Numbered from the stretch's first letter, positions 24,882 through 34,350 are shown. The stretch is DNA of 64,000 bases from Sinorhizobium glycinis (GCF_001651865.1 NZ_LPUX01000061.1:372001-436000), one strand, 5' to 3'. Notes: a model not told the origin generated them from the letters alone. Numbers and translations: made by a program.

Positions 24882-25721
24882 ATGCGCATCGCTTTTACAT
24901 CGCTGATGGCCATCGCCATCATGCCGGTCAGTGCCTTCGCGTGGGGGCAGGAGGGGCACTCGATCGTTGCCGAGATCGCGCAACGTCGCCTGACCGCTTC
25001 AGCGGCAGAAATGGTTTCGACACTGCTGGGCTCCGGTGTCTCTTTGGGTTCGATCTCCACGTGGGCTGATGACGTTCGCGGAGAAAGGCCGAAAACCTAC
25101 AACTGGCATTTCGTGCCGATGCCGATCGGACAATCCGATTACGATCCTCAACGTGATTGCAAACTCGATCCTGAAAAGGGCGACTGCGTCATCGCCGAGA
25201 TCGCGCGTGCTCAGAAGGAAATGTACTGTGCATCAGAGGATCTTGCCCGCACAGAGGCGCTAAAATTCCTTGTTCATTTCGTCGGCGACTTGCATCAACC
25301 GTCCCATACCGTCCTCGAAGACCTGGGCATGAACCGTCATGCCGTAACCACGCGGATCGGTGGTGAGACCTGCGGAAATGCCTGTGAGTTTCACCGGCTT
25401 AAGTCGGAAGACGAGAACCTACACACAGTTTGGGACAGCACTCTGATAAAAAGGCAGGTCTACTCTTGGGGCGCTTATGTAGACCGGCTTGAAGCAAGCT
25501 GGCTCAAGACGGCTGATGTCACCGCCGAGCAAGCGGGAAATCCAGCATCATGGGCGGTCGAAACTCACAAGATCGCTCAGACGGTGTTCGCAGAGACGCC
25601 AGCGAACCACTTCCTCGACGATCCATACTTCGACAAGCAGATCCCGGTGATCGATAAGCAGCTCGGACGGGCAGGTCTGCGTCTCGCACGGCTGCTGAAT
25701 GAGCCTGTCTCATGTCCTTAG
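24882..25721 (+). CDS. Secreted S1/P1-type nuclease
   Basis: A 279-residue zinc-dependent nuclease. A signal peptide covers residues 1-20 with cleavage before W21 in AFAWGQEGH; the mature N-terminal tryptophan is itself a zinc ligand in this family. Other family ligands are visible: STWADDVR, YNWHFV, FLVHFVGDLHQPSH and NLHTVWDS. The enzyme degrades single-stranded RNA and DNA in the periplasm or outside the cell. It is followed 34 bases later by a second secreted nuclease gene. The pair may recover nucleotides or destroy foreign DNA. Confidence 0.92.
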   Translation: MRIAFTSLMAIAIMPVSAFAWGQEGHSIVAEIAQRRLTASAAEMVSTLLGSGVSLGSISTWADDVRGERPKTYNWHFVPMPIGQSDYDPQRDCKLDPEKGDCVIAEIARAQKEMYCASEDLARTEALKFLVHFVGDLHQPSHTVLEDLGMNRHAVTTRIGGETCGNACEFHRLKSEDENLHTVWDSTLIKRQVYSWGAYVDRLEASWLKTADVTAEQAGNPASWAVETHKIAQTVFAETPANHFLDDPYFDKQIPVIDKQLGRAGLRLARLLNEPVSCP

Positions 25722-25755
25722 ATCTGGCCGGAAACCGTTTCAGGAGATGAGCGTA

Positions 25756-26553
25756 ATGCTTCTGCGCATCGTAGCTCTCTTTGTACTTGTGTTTGCAAGT
25801 CCCGTCCGGGCGTACGCTCAGGAAGCTGAAGACCCGAATTTCGATTACCTCGAACCTGATATCGGTTTGCTTTCGACTTGGAGCCGTATTCAAGAGAGTC
25901 TGTTTAGAAGAGCGGCTCATCCGGGGTCATACAACGAGGCGAAGAGGCTGCTGTATAACCAACTCGACGACAGCGCGTCGCTCTATTGCGGCTGCACATT
26001 GGACCTTCGAGCCAGGACGTTTGACGCCACTGATTGCGGCTACGTGCCTCGCAACGACAATGACCGTGCCAAGAGGGTTGAGGTCGAACACGTCGTTCCG
26101 GCGTTCTGGCTCGACAAGTTTCATACTGGGCCAACCTGTTGGATAAAGGCTGATGCTTGTGGTTCTGCTCGTGAATGCTGCCTTGCGAACGACGCCAGGT
26201 TTCGAGACGCTCACAACGATTTGGTGAACCTGTATCCGGCTATCGGCGAATTGAATGGCGATCGAAGCAACTTGCCATACGGTCAAATCGACGGTGAGGC
26301 GCGTGTCTATGGCCAATGCGACTTCGAAATCGATGCAAATTTAGACCTCGCAGAACCGAGAGACGACGTTCGTGGGGATATTGCGAGGGTCTATTTTTAC
26401 ATGTCCGCGGCGTACGGGCTGACTTTTCCTGCCGACCTGAAAGCCATGCTTGATGAGTGGAACGCTTCAGATCCGGTCAGTCCTAGCGAGGTGACACGCA
26501 ATGATAATATCCGCGCCGTCCAAGGCCATGCGAACGACCTTGTTTCGAAATAG
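25756..26553 (+). CDS. Secreted endonuclease I (EndA/NucM-like)
   Basis: A 265-residue protein with a signal peptide (about 1-21). EVEHVVPAFWL carries the catalytic histidine region, and RDAHNDLVNLYPAIGELNGDRSN is the beta-beta-alpha-metal core of the endonuclease I family. Several cysteines (CGCTL, CWIKADACGSARECC) suggest disulfides, which fits a periplasmic or secreted location. ATG at 25756 is chosen because CAGGAG lies 9 bases upstream and the signal peptide begins there; ATG at 25747 is also possible. It is probably co-transcribed with the S1/P1 nuclease. It cuts double-stranded DNA non-specifically. Confidence 0.9.
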   Translation: MLLRIVALFVLVFASPVRAYAQEAEDPNFDYLEPDIGLLSTWSRIQESLFRRAAHPGSYNEAKRLLYNQLDDSASLYCGCTLDLRARTFDATDCGYVPRNDNDRAKRVEVEHVVPAFWLDKFHTGPTCWIKADACGSARECCLANDARFRDAHNDLVNLYPAIGELNGDRSNLPYGQIDGEARVYGQCDFEIDANLDLAEPRDDVRGDIARVYFYMSAAYGLTFPADLKAMLDEWNASDPVSPSEVTRNDNIRAVQGHANDLVSK

Positions 26554-26581
26554 ATGACTTGGCGATCGGATCCCAAATGCC

Positions 26582-27022
26582 GGTGCGGCGCTTTGTGGCA
26601 CCTCAACGCCTTCCGACAGATCCATGACTCCGCTAATAAAGCTCTCGATGAAATTGAGGGGTGGGATTATGAGAAAACTGGTCGCTGGCAAGCTGCATGA
26701 ATCTTTGTAACCGAGGCAAACCTTAACTATCATGGGTCGATCCCATTGGACCCAGACCACTGCGAGGAAGCTGGGATACTGCCCATGGAGTTTGTCGAGA
26801 TATGGAATAAGAATTCGGGGGCCAGAATTTCGACCTACGTCATACTTGGTGAGCGTGGTTCGCGGTGCTGTATTCTCAATGGCGCTGCAGCGCGTACCTG
26901 CCAGCCAGGTGACCAGGTCATCATCTGCAACTCGGTCTATCTCGACGAAAATCAGATCACCTCGTTGAAACCAAAAGTACTCACGTTCGACGAAGACAAC
27001 CACATCCGCGATCGACTGAGCT
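26582..27022. repeat. Direct repeat copy 2 (panD region)
   Basis: Counterpart of 7768-8211 in the same orientation, including about 90 bases upstream of panD. The copies differ by scattered substitutions and single-base indels, so the duplication is not recent. Beyond 27022 this copy retains the rest of panD, which copy 1 has lost. Recombination between the copies would delete ~18.8 kb. Confidence 0.85.
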
Positions 27023-27120
27023 ACTCGGTCGGCGTCAATGCTGAAGGACGCTACACGTTCGACATCTTGGAAGAGTCCGACAATGCTTTGCCTGTGCCCC
27101 TGCTTGTATCGGGAACCTGA
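26669..27120 (+). pseudogene. panD: panD, aspartate 1-decarboxylase, frameshifted
   Basis: Second panD copy. The start [10 protein letters not shown] is intact, but one G is missing relative to copy 1 just after the tenth codon, giving an early stop near 26708. The remainder reads on in another frame from 26746 as [21 protein letters not shown] to the natural end, and the Gly-Ser processing site is still encoded (atgggtcg). It is longer than copy 1 at the 3' end. Because each copy carries a different indel, neither encodes a complete enzyme, yet between them every segment survives intact. An internal start could give a fragment lacking the processing site. Confidence 0.88.
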
Positions 27121-27713
27121 GCGGTTGGCGCATCAGTGACAGTTAGAAACGGGTTCAGCATCGTCAATCACGCACTGATCCGGAAGGTGCGGTCAAAACA
27201 CCGCTTACCGAGGACATGCTGCGCAATGTGGAGAATGCACGCGACGCCCTGGCCGTGATCGTGCAAAAGCTCAAAACCATGACCAGAGGTCTAAACGGAA
27301 GCCTTAAGACTTCCGAAATCCCCGCCAACTGCAAGTCTGTACCTTGGAATCGACTGAGCTCGGGCGACTACTGCCGATGGCGCCAATGCGGGCTTGTCGG
27401 GCGCTTGGGGACACCACGTCGAAAACGTCGTGAGTGGGGCCGGAAGCCGACCGTCCGCTGCTAGGAGGTGCAACACGAAAACCGGACACATGGCCGCCCG
27501 ATGCCAAGGTCTTAAATTGGCGACAAGACGATCTTTTGCTCCGCGGCTCTCGACGGCGGTAGCGGGTGGGACTTTGCCCTTCACCTCATCTGCCGGAACG
27601 GCGTGATTGCGGACTTTCAAGACGTTCGGATGGGCGGCTGGTACGGACGAGATCGACCCGTTGCGGGCTTCGCCAGCATTTAATCAGAACGGCCGGATTC
27701 GAGTCGGAAGCTG
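27121..27713. other. Gene-free stretch with remnants
   Basis: About 590 bases between panD copy 2 and the inverted-repeat arm. Short overlapping frames occur on both strands (for example one at 27216-27464 starting MLRNVENARDALAV), but none has a recognised family or sustained protein-like composition. It is probably decayed sequence at the island border. The left inverted repeat begins at 27654. Confidence 0.5.
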
Positions 27714-28156
27714 CTATTGGCGCGACCAGCGCATGTGCCGAATTCGTTTATTAGCTTTGGCGGCTTGCATGACTTTTTCTCGAATGAGCCGATCGCGGTC
27801 GACGATATGCCACGCCAGCGTTTCCTCAAACGTTGAGAGCAACTGACGCGCCGTCGCAGTGTCACTGCCATTCCCCTCCAATTTGGAGACGATCTCGCGC
27901 TGAAGAGCTACATGGCGCTCGCCGTCTTCAACGTGCCTTTCCGCCGCTGCCAGGTGTTCCTCAATGAGGGCGAGGTGATCCATGCCCCCAATGTAGCACA
28001 AGCGCTCGCACTTTACGTTTCAGAACGCCGCAGACTGAAACTCGCGCGGAAAATCGTGACCTTGCAGTGATTGGAGTGTACAAACCGGGAGACAATCGAA
28101 TGTCGGCCTTTGCGCGAGGTCCTGTGTCAGATAGCACCTTGTCCTCCGACCCGCGG
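27654..28156. repeat. Inverted repeat, left arm (~500 bp)
   Basis: Matches 35768-36276 in reverse orientation. The arm includes the small MDHLALIEEH gene, the intergenic region, and the first ~19 codons of a divergent membrane-protein gene. In the part I aligned (the small gene) only scattered bases differ. The arms enclose the 7.6 kb signalling/stress segment. Confidence 0.8.
27714..27983 (-). CDS. Small helical conserved protein, unknown
   Basis: An 89-residue charged, wholly helical protein (MDHLALIEEHLAAAERHV, then QREIVSKLEGNGSDTATAR, and AWHIVDRDRLIREKV). Short proteins of this type recur in rhizobial genomes without assigned function. The ATG at 27983 begins the conserved region. It is divergent from the truncated membrane-protein remnant at 28100, the same arrangement as the intact pair at 35.2-36.2 kb. 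The C-terminus (KANKRIRHMRW) is complete here, unlike in the other copy. Confidence 0.6.
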   Translation of the reverse strand: MDHLALIEEHLAAAERHVEDGERHVALQREIVSKLEGNGSDTATARQLLSTFEETLAWHIVDRDRLIREKVMQAAKANKRIRHMRWSRQ

Positions 28157-28234
28157 CAGCAGTGCGCAGCCGAGGTCTGCCTCAAAAAGGCCTCGTATCA
28201 AATCGATGCTGGCAAATTCTCCGGCCCGCCTTGA
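28100..28234 (+). pseudogene. Remnant of membrane-protein gene (paralogue at 35.2 kb)
   Basis: The frame MSAFARGPVSDSTLSSD matches the first ~17 codons of the 192-residue membrane protein at 35244-35822 (MSTIARDPVSERTFSSD). Similarity then stops and the frame closes after 44 codons. It marks the inner breakpoint of the inverted duplication. Confidence 0.7.
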
Positions 28235-28396
28235 GCGTATAGGCAGCGTTGCCGGGAGAGCCTCATCGAACACCTGTTTGCTGCCGCTTCACCTCCGTCG
28301 AAGAATCTCACGTCCCGCTGATGACGTGATTACCCGAGATGATGGCAAAAAGTACTCGCAACCGCGGAAGAGCGGAACTCTCACTACCCTTCGCAT

Positions 28397-29413
28397 CTAC
28401 TCCTTATCGTCGTCGACTTGGTCGGCGGGCACATCGGCTTTAGCGAGAATGGCGCCGCGCAAGGTTTCAGCGTGCGCTCGGATCTCGTCGGCCCGCCGCT
28501 TGTTTGCCCTAGCGGCCGCGTCCAAGCCGCTGCGCCAGGCGTCATCCGCCATCTTCTCGCAGAGCTTGACCCTTTCCTCGATGATCCGTAGGGCCACCCG
28601 CATTGCCTCGTCCACCGCGCCCTCCGTCTCCGTAGCGAGAGTCTCGGATGTGTAGGCGTGGCCAACTTGGCAGCGGAAACGGAGCGGCGGTCGGTTCCTG
28701 ATCTCGGAAAGAACACCGCCGCAGGCCGGACATGAGAGGGGTACGGTGTCTGCGATCGCGTCGATCGCCCCAGGCGTGACTGGGCGACCGAGCGCTATGT
28801 CCACCTCCAGCTTGATATCAGGCGGTATCGGAACAGTCGGACCCGGCGCTTCGCCGGTGAGTTTGAGGAGCAGCGAGGCGAGGTCCGTGAGCGGAGCCCG
28901 ATAGTCGACGTCGCTGGCCTCGAGTGCCCCCATCGGCATGTCGGGTGCAACCGCATCCAACGGATTTTGGACAACGGTCACGCCGCCGCATCGCTTCAGG
29001 TCGGCAAGGCCAGCCGCTCCGTCGTTCAACATGCCGGTCAGGACGACTCCAACCGCCTTTGGCCCGTAGCTCAGGCCGACGGATCGAAAGAGCGGATCGA
29101 GAGCCGGTCGAGAGAGGTTTTCCCGTGGCCCGCGGCCGAGCCGAATCTTATTGTCGAGGACGAGAAGATGATGGTCGGCCGGTGCAACATAAACGCAACC
29201 GCGCCGGACATGCTCGCCATCAACCGCCGTTTTGACGGCAATCTCCACATGATAGTTGAAAATATCAGCGAGCAGATCATTCCCGTGCGCGCCGACATGA
29301 ATGACGACGAATACAGTGGCGGCGAAGTCGGAAGGAAGCTCGCGAAGCAGATGTTGCAAGGCGTCGATTGCTCCCATCGACCCCCCAATGGCGATTACAT
29401 CGCGGCGGCCCAT
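28397..29413 (-). CDS. CheB-type methylesterase without receiver domain
   Basis: A 338-residue protein. Residues 1-190 are a CheB methylesterase domain with the Ser-His-Asp set in GGSMGAIDAL, VVIHVGAHG and LTGMLNDGAAG. There is no N-terminal phosphoacceptor domain, so it is not a standard chemotaxis CheB. The C-terminal part has a zinc-ribbon-like CPACGG..CQVGH motif (~238-265) and a helical tail. Such stand-alone versions accompany CheB-CheR-kinase fusions in stress-sensing loci, as here, with the fusion divergent at 29.7 kb. ATG at 29413 has GGAG at a proper distance; ATG at 29425 is the alternative. The methylated target is unknown. Confidence 0.82.
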   Translation of the reverse strand: MGRRDVIAIGGSMGAIDALQHLLRELPSDFAATVFVVIHVGAHGNDLLADIFNYHVEIAVKTAVDGEHVRRGCVYVAPADHHLLVLDNKIRLGRGPRENLSRPALDPLFRSVGLSYGPKAVGVVLTGMLNDGAAGLADLKRCGGVTVVQNPLDAVAPDMPMGALEASDVDYRAPLTDLASLLLKLTGEAPGPTVPIPPDIKLEVDIALGRPVTPGAIDAIADTVPLSCPACGGVLSEIRNRPPLRFRCQVGHAYTSETLATETEGAVDEAMRVALRIIEERVKLCEKMADDAWRSGLDAAARANKRRADEIRAHAETLRGAILAKADVPADQVDDDKE

Positions 29414-29657
29414 GGCATACTCCATTCTCGTACAACGCTCCGGGAGCGCATAGGTTCGATGCGCTGCCGCAGGGAAGATTTTCCCAATACTCTATTGGTG
29501 ACCGCCCGCTCGCGGTTATAAGAAGTTGACGTCGGAACACGCCGTTCGGTGTAGAATAAACGCTGATCCGGCTCTGAGATTACGGAAAACTCCGCAAACG
29601 AGGCCATGATCGAGCACGCATCGTGGCCCCTCGGGCGGATTGCCGGGGAGGTGAAGA

Positions 29658-32600
29658 ATGGGGCAGGAAGCGGATCCGCCGATCGTTGGCATCGGAGCTT
29701 CGGCAGGAGGTGTCCAGGCACTTCAGACCTTTTTTGACCATATGCCAACCGATACGAATGCGGCCTTCGTGGTCATTGTCCATCTCGATCCCGACGCCAG
29801 GAGCGAGCTTGCCAATATTCTGGCGTCACGCACGCAGATGCCGGTAACACAGGTCGAAGGTCAGGCCCGCCTCAAGAGAAACCACGTCTATGTCATCGCG
29901 CCGAACCGGCGGCTGAAGATTGCGGACGGCACCATCTCGGCACTCCCGTTTGAGGAGGCGCGGGCGCACCGGGCACCGATTGATTTGTTCTTTCGATCGC
30001 TGGCCGAGGAGCATGGGCCCGGTTTCGCCGTCATTCTGACCGGGGCGGGGGCGGATGGTGCGATCGGCGTCAAGGCCATAAAGGAGGCGGGCGGCATCGT
30101 GCTCGTCCAGGATCCGAATGAGGCGGAATATGCCTCGATGCCCCGCAATGCCATTGCCACCGAGGTTGCGGACTTCGTGCTGCCGGTCCAGGAGCTCCCG
30201 GAACGGCTGGCTGAGCTTCTGGTCCACCGGACGCCGCTGCCCACTGTTGAGGGGCGGCCGAGCGATGAAGATGTGCTCGCGCGGATTCTCGCGCATGTGC
30301 GCGTCAGAACCGGGCACGATTTTTCGCAATACAAGCGGGCGACCATTCTGCGCCGCATCGGTCGGCGGGCGCAGGTGACACGGAAGGAGTCGATCGCGGA
30401 CTATTACGCCTATCTGCGCGAAAACGTGGAGGAGGCACAGGCTCTTTTCAGCGAGTTCCTGATCTCCGTGACGACGTTCTTTCGCGATCCGACCGCCTTC
30501 AAGTCTCTCGCGGACAATGTCATTCCGCAACTGTTCGACGGAAAGGAAACCGGTGACAGCATCAGGGTTTGGATTCCCGGCTGCGCCACCGGAGAAGAGA
30601 CCTACACGATCGGCATCCTTCTCCTTGAGGAAGCCGCTCGTCGCGACCTTGCGCCGGAAATCCAGGTGTTCGGCTCCGACCTTGATGCCGGAGCGCTCGC
30701 GATTGCGCGCGAGGGCCGCTTTCCGGCGACGATCGAAGGGGATCTCTCGGAGGAGAGATTGCGCCGGTTCTTCCAGCGCGAGGGCGAACACTATCGGGTG
30801 CGCCGGGAACTGCGCGATGTGGTCCTGTTCGCTAGCCATAGCCTGCTGAGAGATCCGCCCTTCTCCCACCTGGACATGATTTCCTGTCGCAATCTCCTGA
30901 TCTATCTCGACCGGCAGCTTCAGCAACAGGTATGCAGCACGTTTCACTACGCGCTCAGTCCGGGCGGGTTCCTTTTTCTTGGATCGTCGGAAAGCGCCGA
31001 CCATCCGGCCGGACTCTTTCGCACGGTCGACCGTGAGGCGCGGATTTACCGCTCAATTGCGGGCGCTGGAGAGCGGCGTCCGACGCTGCCCGTGCTGCTC
31101 GGCCCGCACCAGACGGCGGAAAGAGCTCCGGTCGCCGCCCGCTCGCCGTCACCCTCCAGTAGCTTCAGCGATGCCGTCTTGCACCGCCAGATGCTCGAAA
31201 AGATCGCCCCGCCGAGCATGCTGGTAGACGAGAGCCACCGGGCGATTCATCTTTCCGAAAACGCCGGCCGTTTCCTGCAGCCGTCGGGCGGTCCGGTCAG
31301 CACGGATGCGACGGATCTTGTGCGCGAGGAGTTTCGCTTCGACCTCAGGGCGGCGCTGCATCGCGCCTTCGAACGAAACGAAGCCACCTTGAGCATGCCG
31401 ATCCTCGCCCAGGTCGACGGGCACCCGCATCGCCTTTACCTGCAAGTGAAACCAGTTGTTCAGGGGAGCGACCCCACGCGGCACGCCCTCGTGCTCTTCA
31501 TCGAAGGTGAGGCGGTCGACAAGAGCGAAAACGCCGTTTCCGACATAATGGACGGGCATGCGGCTACCAATCAGACGATCCGTCAACTGCAGGAGGAACT
31601 GCAACTTGCGCATAACCGGCTGCGGGTGACGCGGGAAGAATCCGAGGCGGCCAATGAGGAACTGCGCGCCGCAAACGAAGAACTCCAGTCGATGAACGAG
31701 GAGTACCGTTCGACTGCGGAGGAACTTGAGACGAGCAAGGAGGAGCTTCAGTCGATCAACGAAGAGCTGCAGACGGTCAACAACGAGTTGAAGCTGAAGC
31801 TGGAAAGCGTCTCCCGTGCCCACAGCGATTTGCAGAACCTCATGGCGGCGACCGATGTCGCGACGCTTTTCCTCAATCCATCGCTCCGCATCAAGCGTTT
31901 CACCCCGCGTTTGATGGAGATTTTCAACGTCACCGCCAATGACGAGGGGCGGCCGATCACCGACTTCACCCATCAGCTCGAATATGACACGCTGGCCGAT
32001 GACGCGCGCGCGGTGCTGGACCACCTCTCGTCCGTAGAACACGAGGTCAAGGGCCGCAACGGTCGCTGGTATCTGGTGCGGATGCGGCCCTACCGCACGA
32101 TAGACGACAAGATCGACGGCGTCGTAGCGACCTTCGTCGACATCACCGAACGGCGTCAGGCCGAAGAGACCGCCCGGCAGAGTAAGCAGCGTCTCGAGCA
32201 GGAAGCGCGACTGGTGGAGTTGTCGCGGTCACCGATATTCGTCTGGGATTTCGACGACGGCATCAAGCAATGGAACCGAGGCAGTGAGGAGCTCTACGGC
32301 TACTCGCGCGAAGAGGCCATCGGGAAACCAAAGGAAGAGCTGCTCAAGACAGAGGTGCCCGGCTCCTCCTTCGAGAACCTGCGGCAGGCCCTTTCGGAGA
32401 GCGGCCGCTGGAGCGGCGAACTGCACCACACGACAAAGGACGGGCAAGTCTTGACCGTGGAGAGCCACATCGAGCTCCTGCGGATGGGAGAGCGGCGCCT
32501 CGTTCTCGAAAGCACCCGCGACGTCACCGACCGCAAGCGATGGGAACGGCGACGGCAGCTTCTGCTGAACGAGCTGAGCCATCGCATCAAGAATACGCTG

Positions 32601-33152
32601 GCCGTCGTCCAATCACTCGCGCGCCAGACGATGCGCACCTCGGATTCGCAGGAGGACTTCGTCGAGCGTTTCGAAGGGCGCCTGACAGCCCTCGCAAGCG
32701 CGCACAAGCTGCTCGTCGAATCGGAATGGAGCGGCGCGGAGCTTGGCGCACTGGCGCGCAGCCAGCTTGAGGCTTATGCGAGCGGTGATCGGCACAGACT
32801 GCAGCTTGAGGGCGAGCCCGTGACGCTTCCGGCGGATACAGCGACGCCCTTCGGCCTCGTTCTCCACGAGCTTGCCACCAATGCCGCGAAATACGGAGCC
32901 TTCGCCACAGAAAACGGCCAGGTGAGGCTCAGTTGGAAGCGCGGGAACGATAATCGCCAACTGACCGTTACGTGGAAGGAAAGCGGTGGTCCGCCGGTCG
33001 AGCCGCCAAGCGAGCAGGGCTTTGGCGGCGTGTTGATCGAAAAGAGTTTGCCCGGAGCCACGGTTCGTCGTGATTTCCAGCCTAGTGGCGTCGTCTGCAC
33101 GATCGTCATCGAGCTTCCGGAGATCGCGGAAAATGGTGCGGACCGCTGCTGA
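29658..33152 (+). CDS. CheB-CheR-PAS-HWE histidine kinase fusion
   Basis: An 1164-residue signalling protein with a GGGAGG ribosome site. Domains in order: CheB methylesterase (~8-190; GIGASAGGVQ, IVHLDP, LTGAGADGAIG); CheR methyltransferase (~210-470; PGCATGEETYTIG for SAM binding, FFRDP, SCRNLLIYLD); a long coiled coil (~640-725); two PAS domains (~735-850 and ~855-970); and an HWE-type kinase (~975-1155) with phospho-accepting His in LNELSHRIKNTL and the N-box HELATNAAKYGAF. Proteins of this layout link methylation chemistry to a phosphorelay, often in general stress responses. The 3' end overlaps a truncated receiver gene, its probable former partner. Confidence 0.9.
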   Translation: MGQEADPPIVGIGASAGGVQALQTFFDHMPTDTNAAFVVIVHLDPDARSELANILASRTQMPVTQVEGQARLKRNHVYVIAPNRRLKIADGTISALPFEEARAHRAPIDLFFRSLAEEHGPGFAVILTGAGADGAIGVKAIKEAGGIVLVQDPNEAEYASMPRNAIATEVADFVLPVQELPERLAELLVHRTPLPTVEGRPSDEDVLARILAHVRVRTGHDFSQYKRATILRRIGRRAQVTRKESIADYYAYLRENVEEAQALFSEFLISVTTFFRDPTAFKSLADNVIPQLFDGKETGDSIRVWIPGCATGEETYTIGILLLEEAARRDLAPEIQVFGSDLDAGALAIAREGRFPATIEGDLSEERLRRFFQREGEHYRVRRELRDVVLFASHSLLRDPPFSHLDMISCRNLLIYLDRQLQQQVCSTFHYALSPGGFLFLGSSESADHPAGLFRTVDREARIYRSIAGAGERRPTLPVLLGPHQTAERAPVAARSPSPSSSFSDAVLHRQMLEKIAPPSMLVDESHRAIHLSENAGRFLQPSGGPVSTDATDLVREEFRFDLRAALHRAFERNEATLSMPILAQVDGHPHRLYLQVKPVVQGSDPTRHALVLFIEGEAVDKSENAVSDIMDGHAATNQTIRQLQEELQLAHNRLRVTREESEAANEELRAANEELQSMNEEYRSTAEELETSKEELQSINEELQTVNNELKLKLESVSRAHSDLQNLMAATDVATLFLNPSLRIKRFTPRLMEIFNVTANDEGRPITDFTHQLEYDTLADDARAVLDHLSSVEHEVKGRNGRWYLVRMRPYRTIDDKIDGVVATFVDITERRQAEETARQSKQRLEQEARLVELSRSPIFVWDFDDGIKQWNRGSEELYGYSREEAIGKPKEELLKTEVPGSSFENLRQALSESGRWSGELHHTTKDGQVLTVESHIELLRMGERRLVLESTRDVTDRKRWERRRQLLLNELSHRIKNTLAVVQSLARQTMRTSDSQEDFVERFEGRLTALASAHKLLVESEWSGAELGALARSQLEAYASGDRHRLQLEGEPVTLPADTATPFGLVLHELATNAAKYGAFATENGQVRLSWKRGNDNRQLTVTWKESGGPPVEPPSEQGFGGVLIEKSLPGATVRRDFQPSGVVCTIVIELPEIAENGADRC

Positions 33153-33351
33153 CGAGAACCAACCTCTTTGTGGCGCGAGAATTCTGATCGCTGAAGACGA
33201 GATCTTGATCGCACTCGACATGGAGGCGACGTTTCGAGCCGCCGGTGCCGGTCCGTGTACGACACTCGCTGCGGCTTTGGACGCAGTCAGGAACGAAGTA
33301 CTTTCGTTCGCCGTGCTCGACATCCGCCTTGGTCAGGCCACGACCCAATAA
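33133..33351 (+). pseudogene. Truncated response-regulator receiver domain
   Basis: A 72-residue frame overlapping the kinase gene by 20 bases. It has the first half of a CheY-like receiver: ARILIAEDEILIALDME (acidic pocket) and FAVLDIRLG with the phosphoacceptor Asp. It stops right after that strand, missing the Thr/Ser and Lys strands needed for function. Position and overlap suggest the cognate single-domain regulator of the HWE kinase, lost through deletion or frameshift. Confidence 0.75.
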
Positions 33352-33670
33352 TGTTGGCCAGTAGGCATCGTGGCACAACAGAGACCGTTGCAGCCCTGAA
33401 GTCCAGTGACCTGTCTATGGGAATCGTGCGGTGCCCGCAGAATGAGCGGACACCGCCTGGTGCACCGTAGGGAGGAGGACAACCGCATGCGCTCGGATAG
33501 GAGCCGTCATCTTAACCGGTGGCTCGAGAAATTGTTCCGACTCACGCCTGGTCGCTCGCTTCGCAACGGTCCAAACCACATCAGCGCGATAGCCGCTTCG
33601 AGCGGCAACGCCATGACGATTATGAAGACAACGGCTTGCATGTCGTTCTCCGGAGCACTGGAAGGCTCCG
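33352..33670. other. Gene-poor stretch after truncated receiver
   Basis: About 320 bases. A frame from 33487 (MRSDRSRHLNRW) has a strong GGGAGGAGG ribosome site, but its 3' half overlaps the DUF892 gene on the other strand and the sequence matches no family known to me. It could be a small real protein or a remnant. Confidence 0.35.
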
Positions 33671-34177
33671 CTAGCGTTTGGCGGTCTTGCCCTGCTGATC
33701 ACGTTCGAGAAACTTGCGGGTGATCTCGGCGGCGTGTTCGTCAAGCCACTGCGCCATGGCCACCTCCTGCTGCAGGATCGTCTCGCAGACGCGTTTCGTC
33801 TCCTGATCGCCGGCGTAGTCGGCGGCCACGATGAGGATCTTGTAGCTGGCGATCTCCATCTGCTCGAAGGTAAAGCTGGCGAGCGAGCCCTTGACGACTT
33901 CGTCATTGACGAACAATCCGCTCAAGCCCTGCCCGAAGGCGACTATCTTGCCGGTGATGTCCTTGATCCCGGAAGCGCCGCCGCCGGTGCGCTCAAGGCA
34001 ACGGTCGAGCATGGCGACCTGATCGCGGGTTTCCTGAAGGTGTTTGTCGATTTGCGCCTTGAGCTCCGGATAATTCTTCAATCTTCCGGACTGGCTGGTG
34101 AGCATCGTGATCGCTTGTTCTTCCATGGCATGTGCATCCCTGAGCCAGGCATGCAGATGATCGGTTGGTGTTCCCAT
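33671..34177 (-). CDS. DUF892 ferritin-like protein (YciF type)
   Basis: A 168-residue four-helix protein of the YciF/YciE (DUF892) family, which is ferritin-like and often induced by stress. Family features are LHAWLRDAHAMEEQ with metal-type Glu residues near the start, LDRCLERTGG, and FTFEQMEIASYKIL later. ATG at 34177 follows GAGGAA; the longer upstream frame has no family similarity. It lies with other small stress-associated genes (DUF2934, DUF982) that may share general stress control. Role in iron or oxidant handling is inferred from the fold. Confidence 0.87.
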   Translation of the reverse strand: MGTPTDHLHAWLRDAHAMEEQAITMLTSQSGRLKNYPELKAQIDKHLQETRDQVAMLDRCLERTGGGASGIKDITGKIVAFGQGLSGLFVNDEVVKGSLASFTFEQMEIASYKILIVAADYAGDQETKRVCETILQQEVAMAQWLDEHAAEITRKFLERDQQGKTAKR

Positions 34178-34350
34178 TGTCGCTTCCTCTCGCCCTTGTT
34201 CTTGCAAAGGTCGAACCAAAAGCATCCACAAAGGTTCCGGGTTCGTCGGAGCGTGATGTCCACCTGTGGGCAGGAGGAACATCTTCGTCTTTGCTTGGTT
34301 TGCACGGACCTGCTTTTCGCACCGTCATTTTAAGAGCCGGAGGAGCAAGC

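Noticed and set aside
28071-28655. 194-residue plus-strand frame
   Set aside because: Mostly antisense to the CheB gene and in a different frame from the membrane-protein remnant it overlaps.
29826-31004. 392-residue minus-strand frame opposite the CheB-CheR kinase
   Set aside because: Antisense shadow in high-G+C coding sequence; the plus-strand domains are unmistakable.
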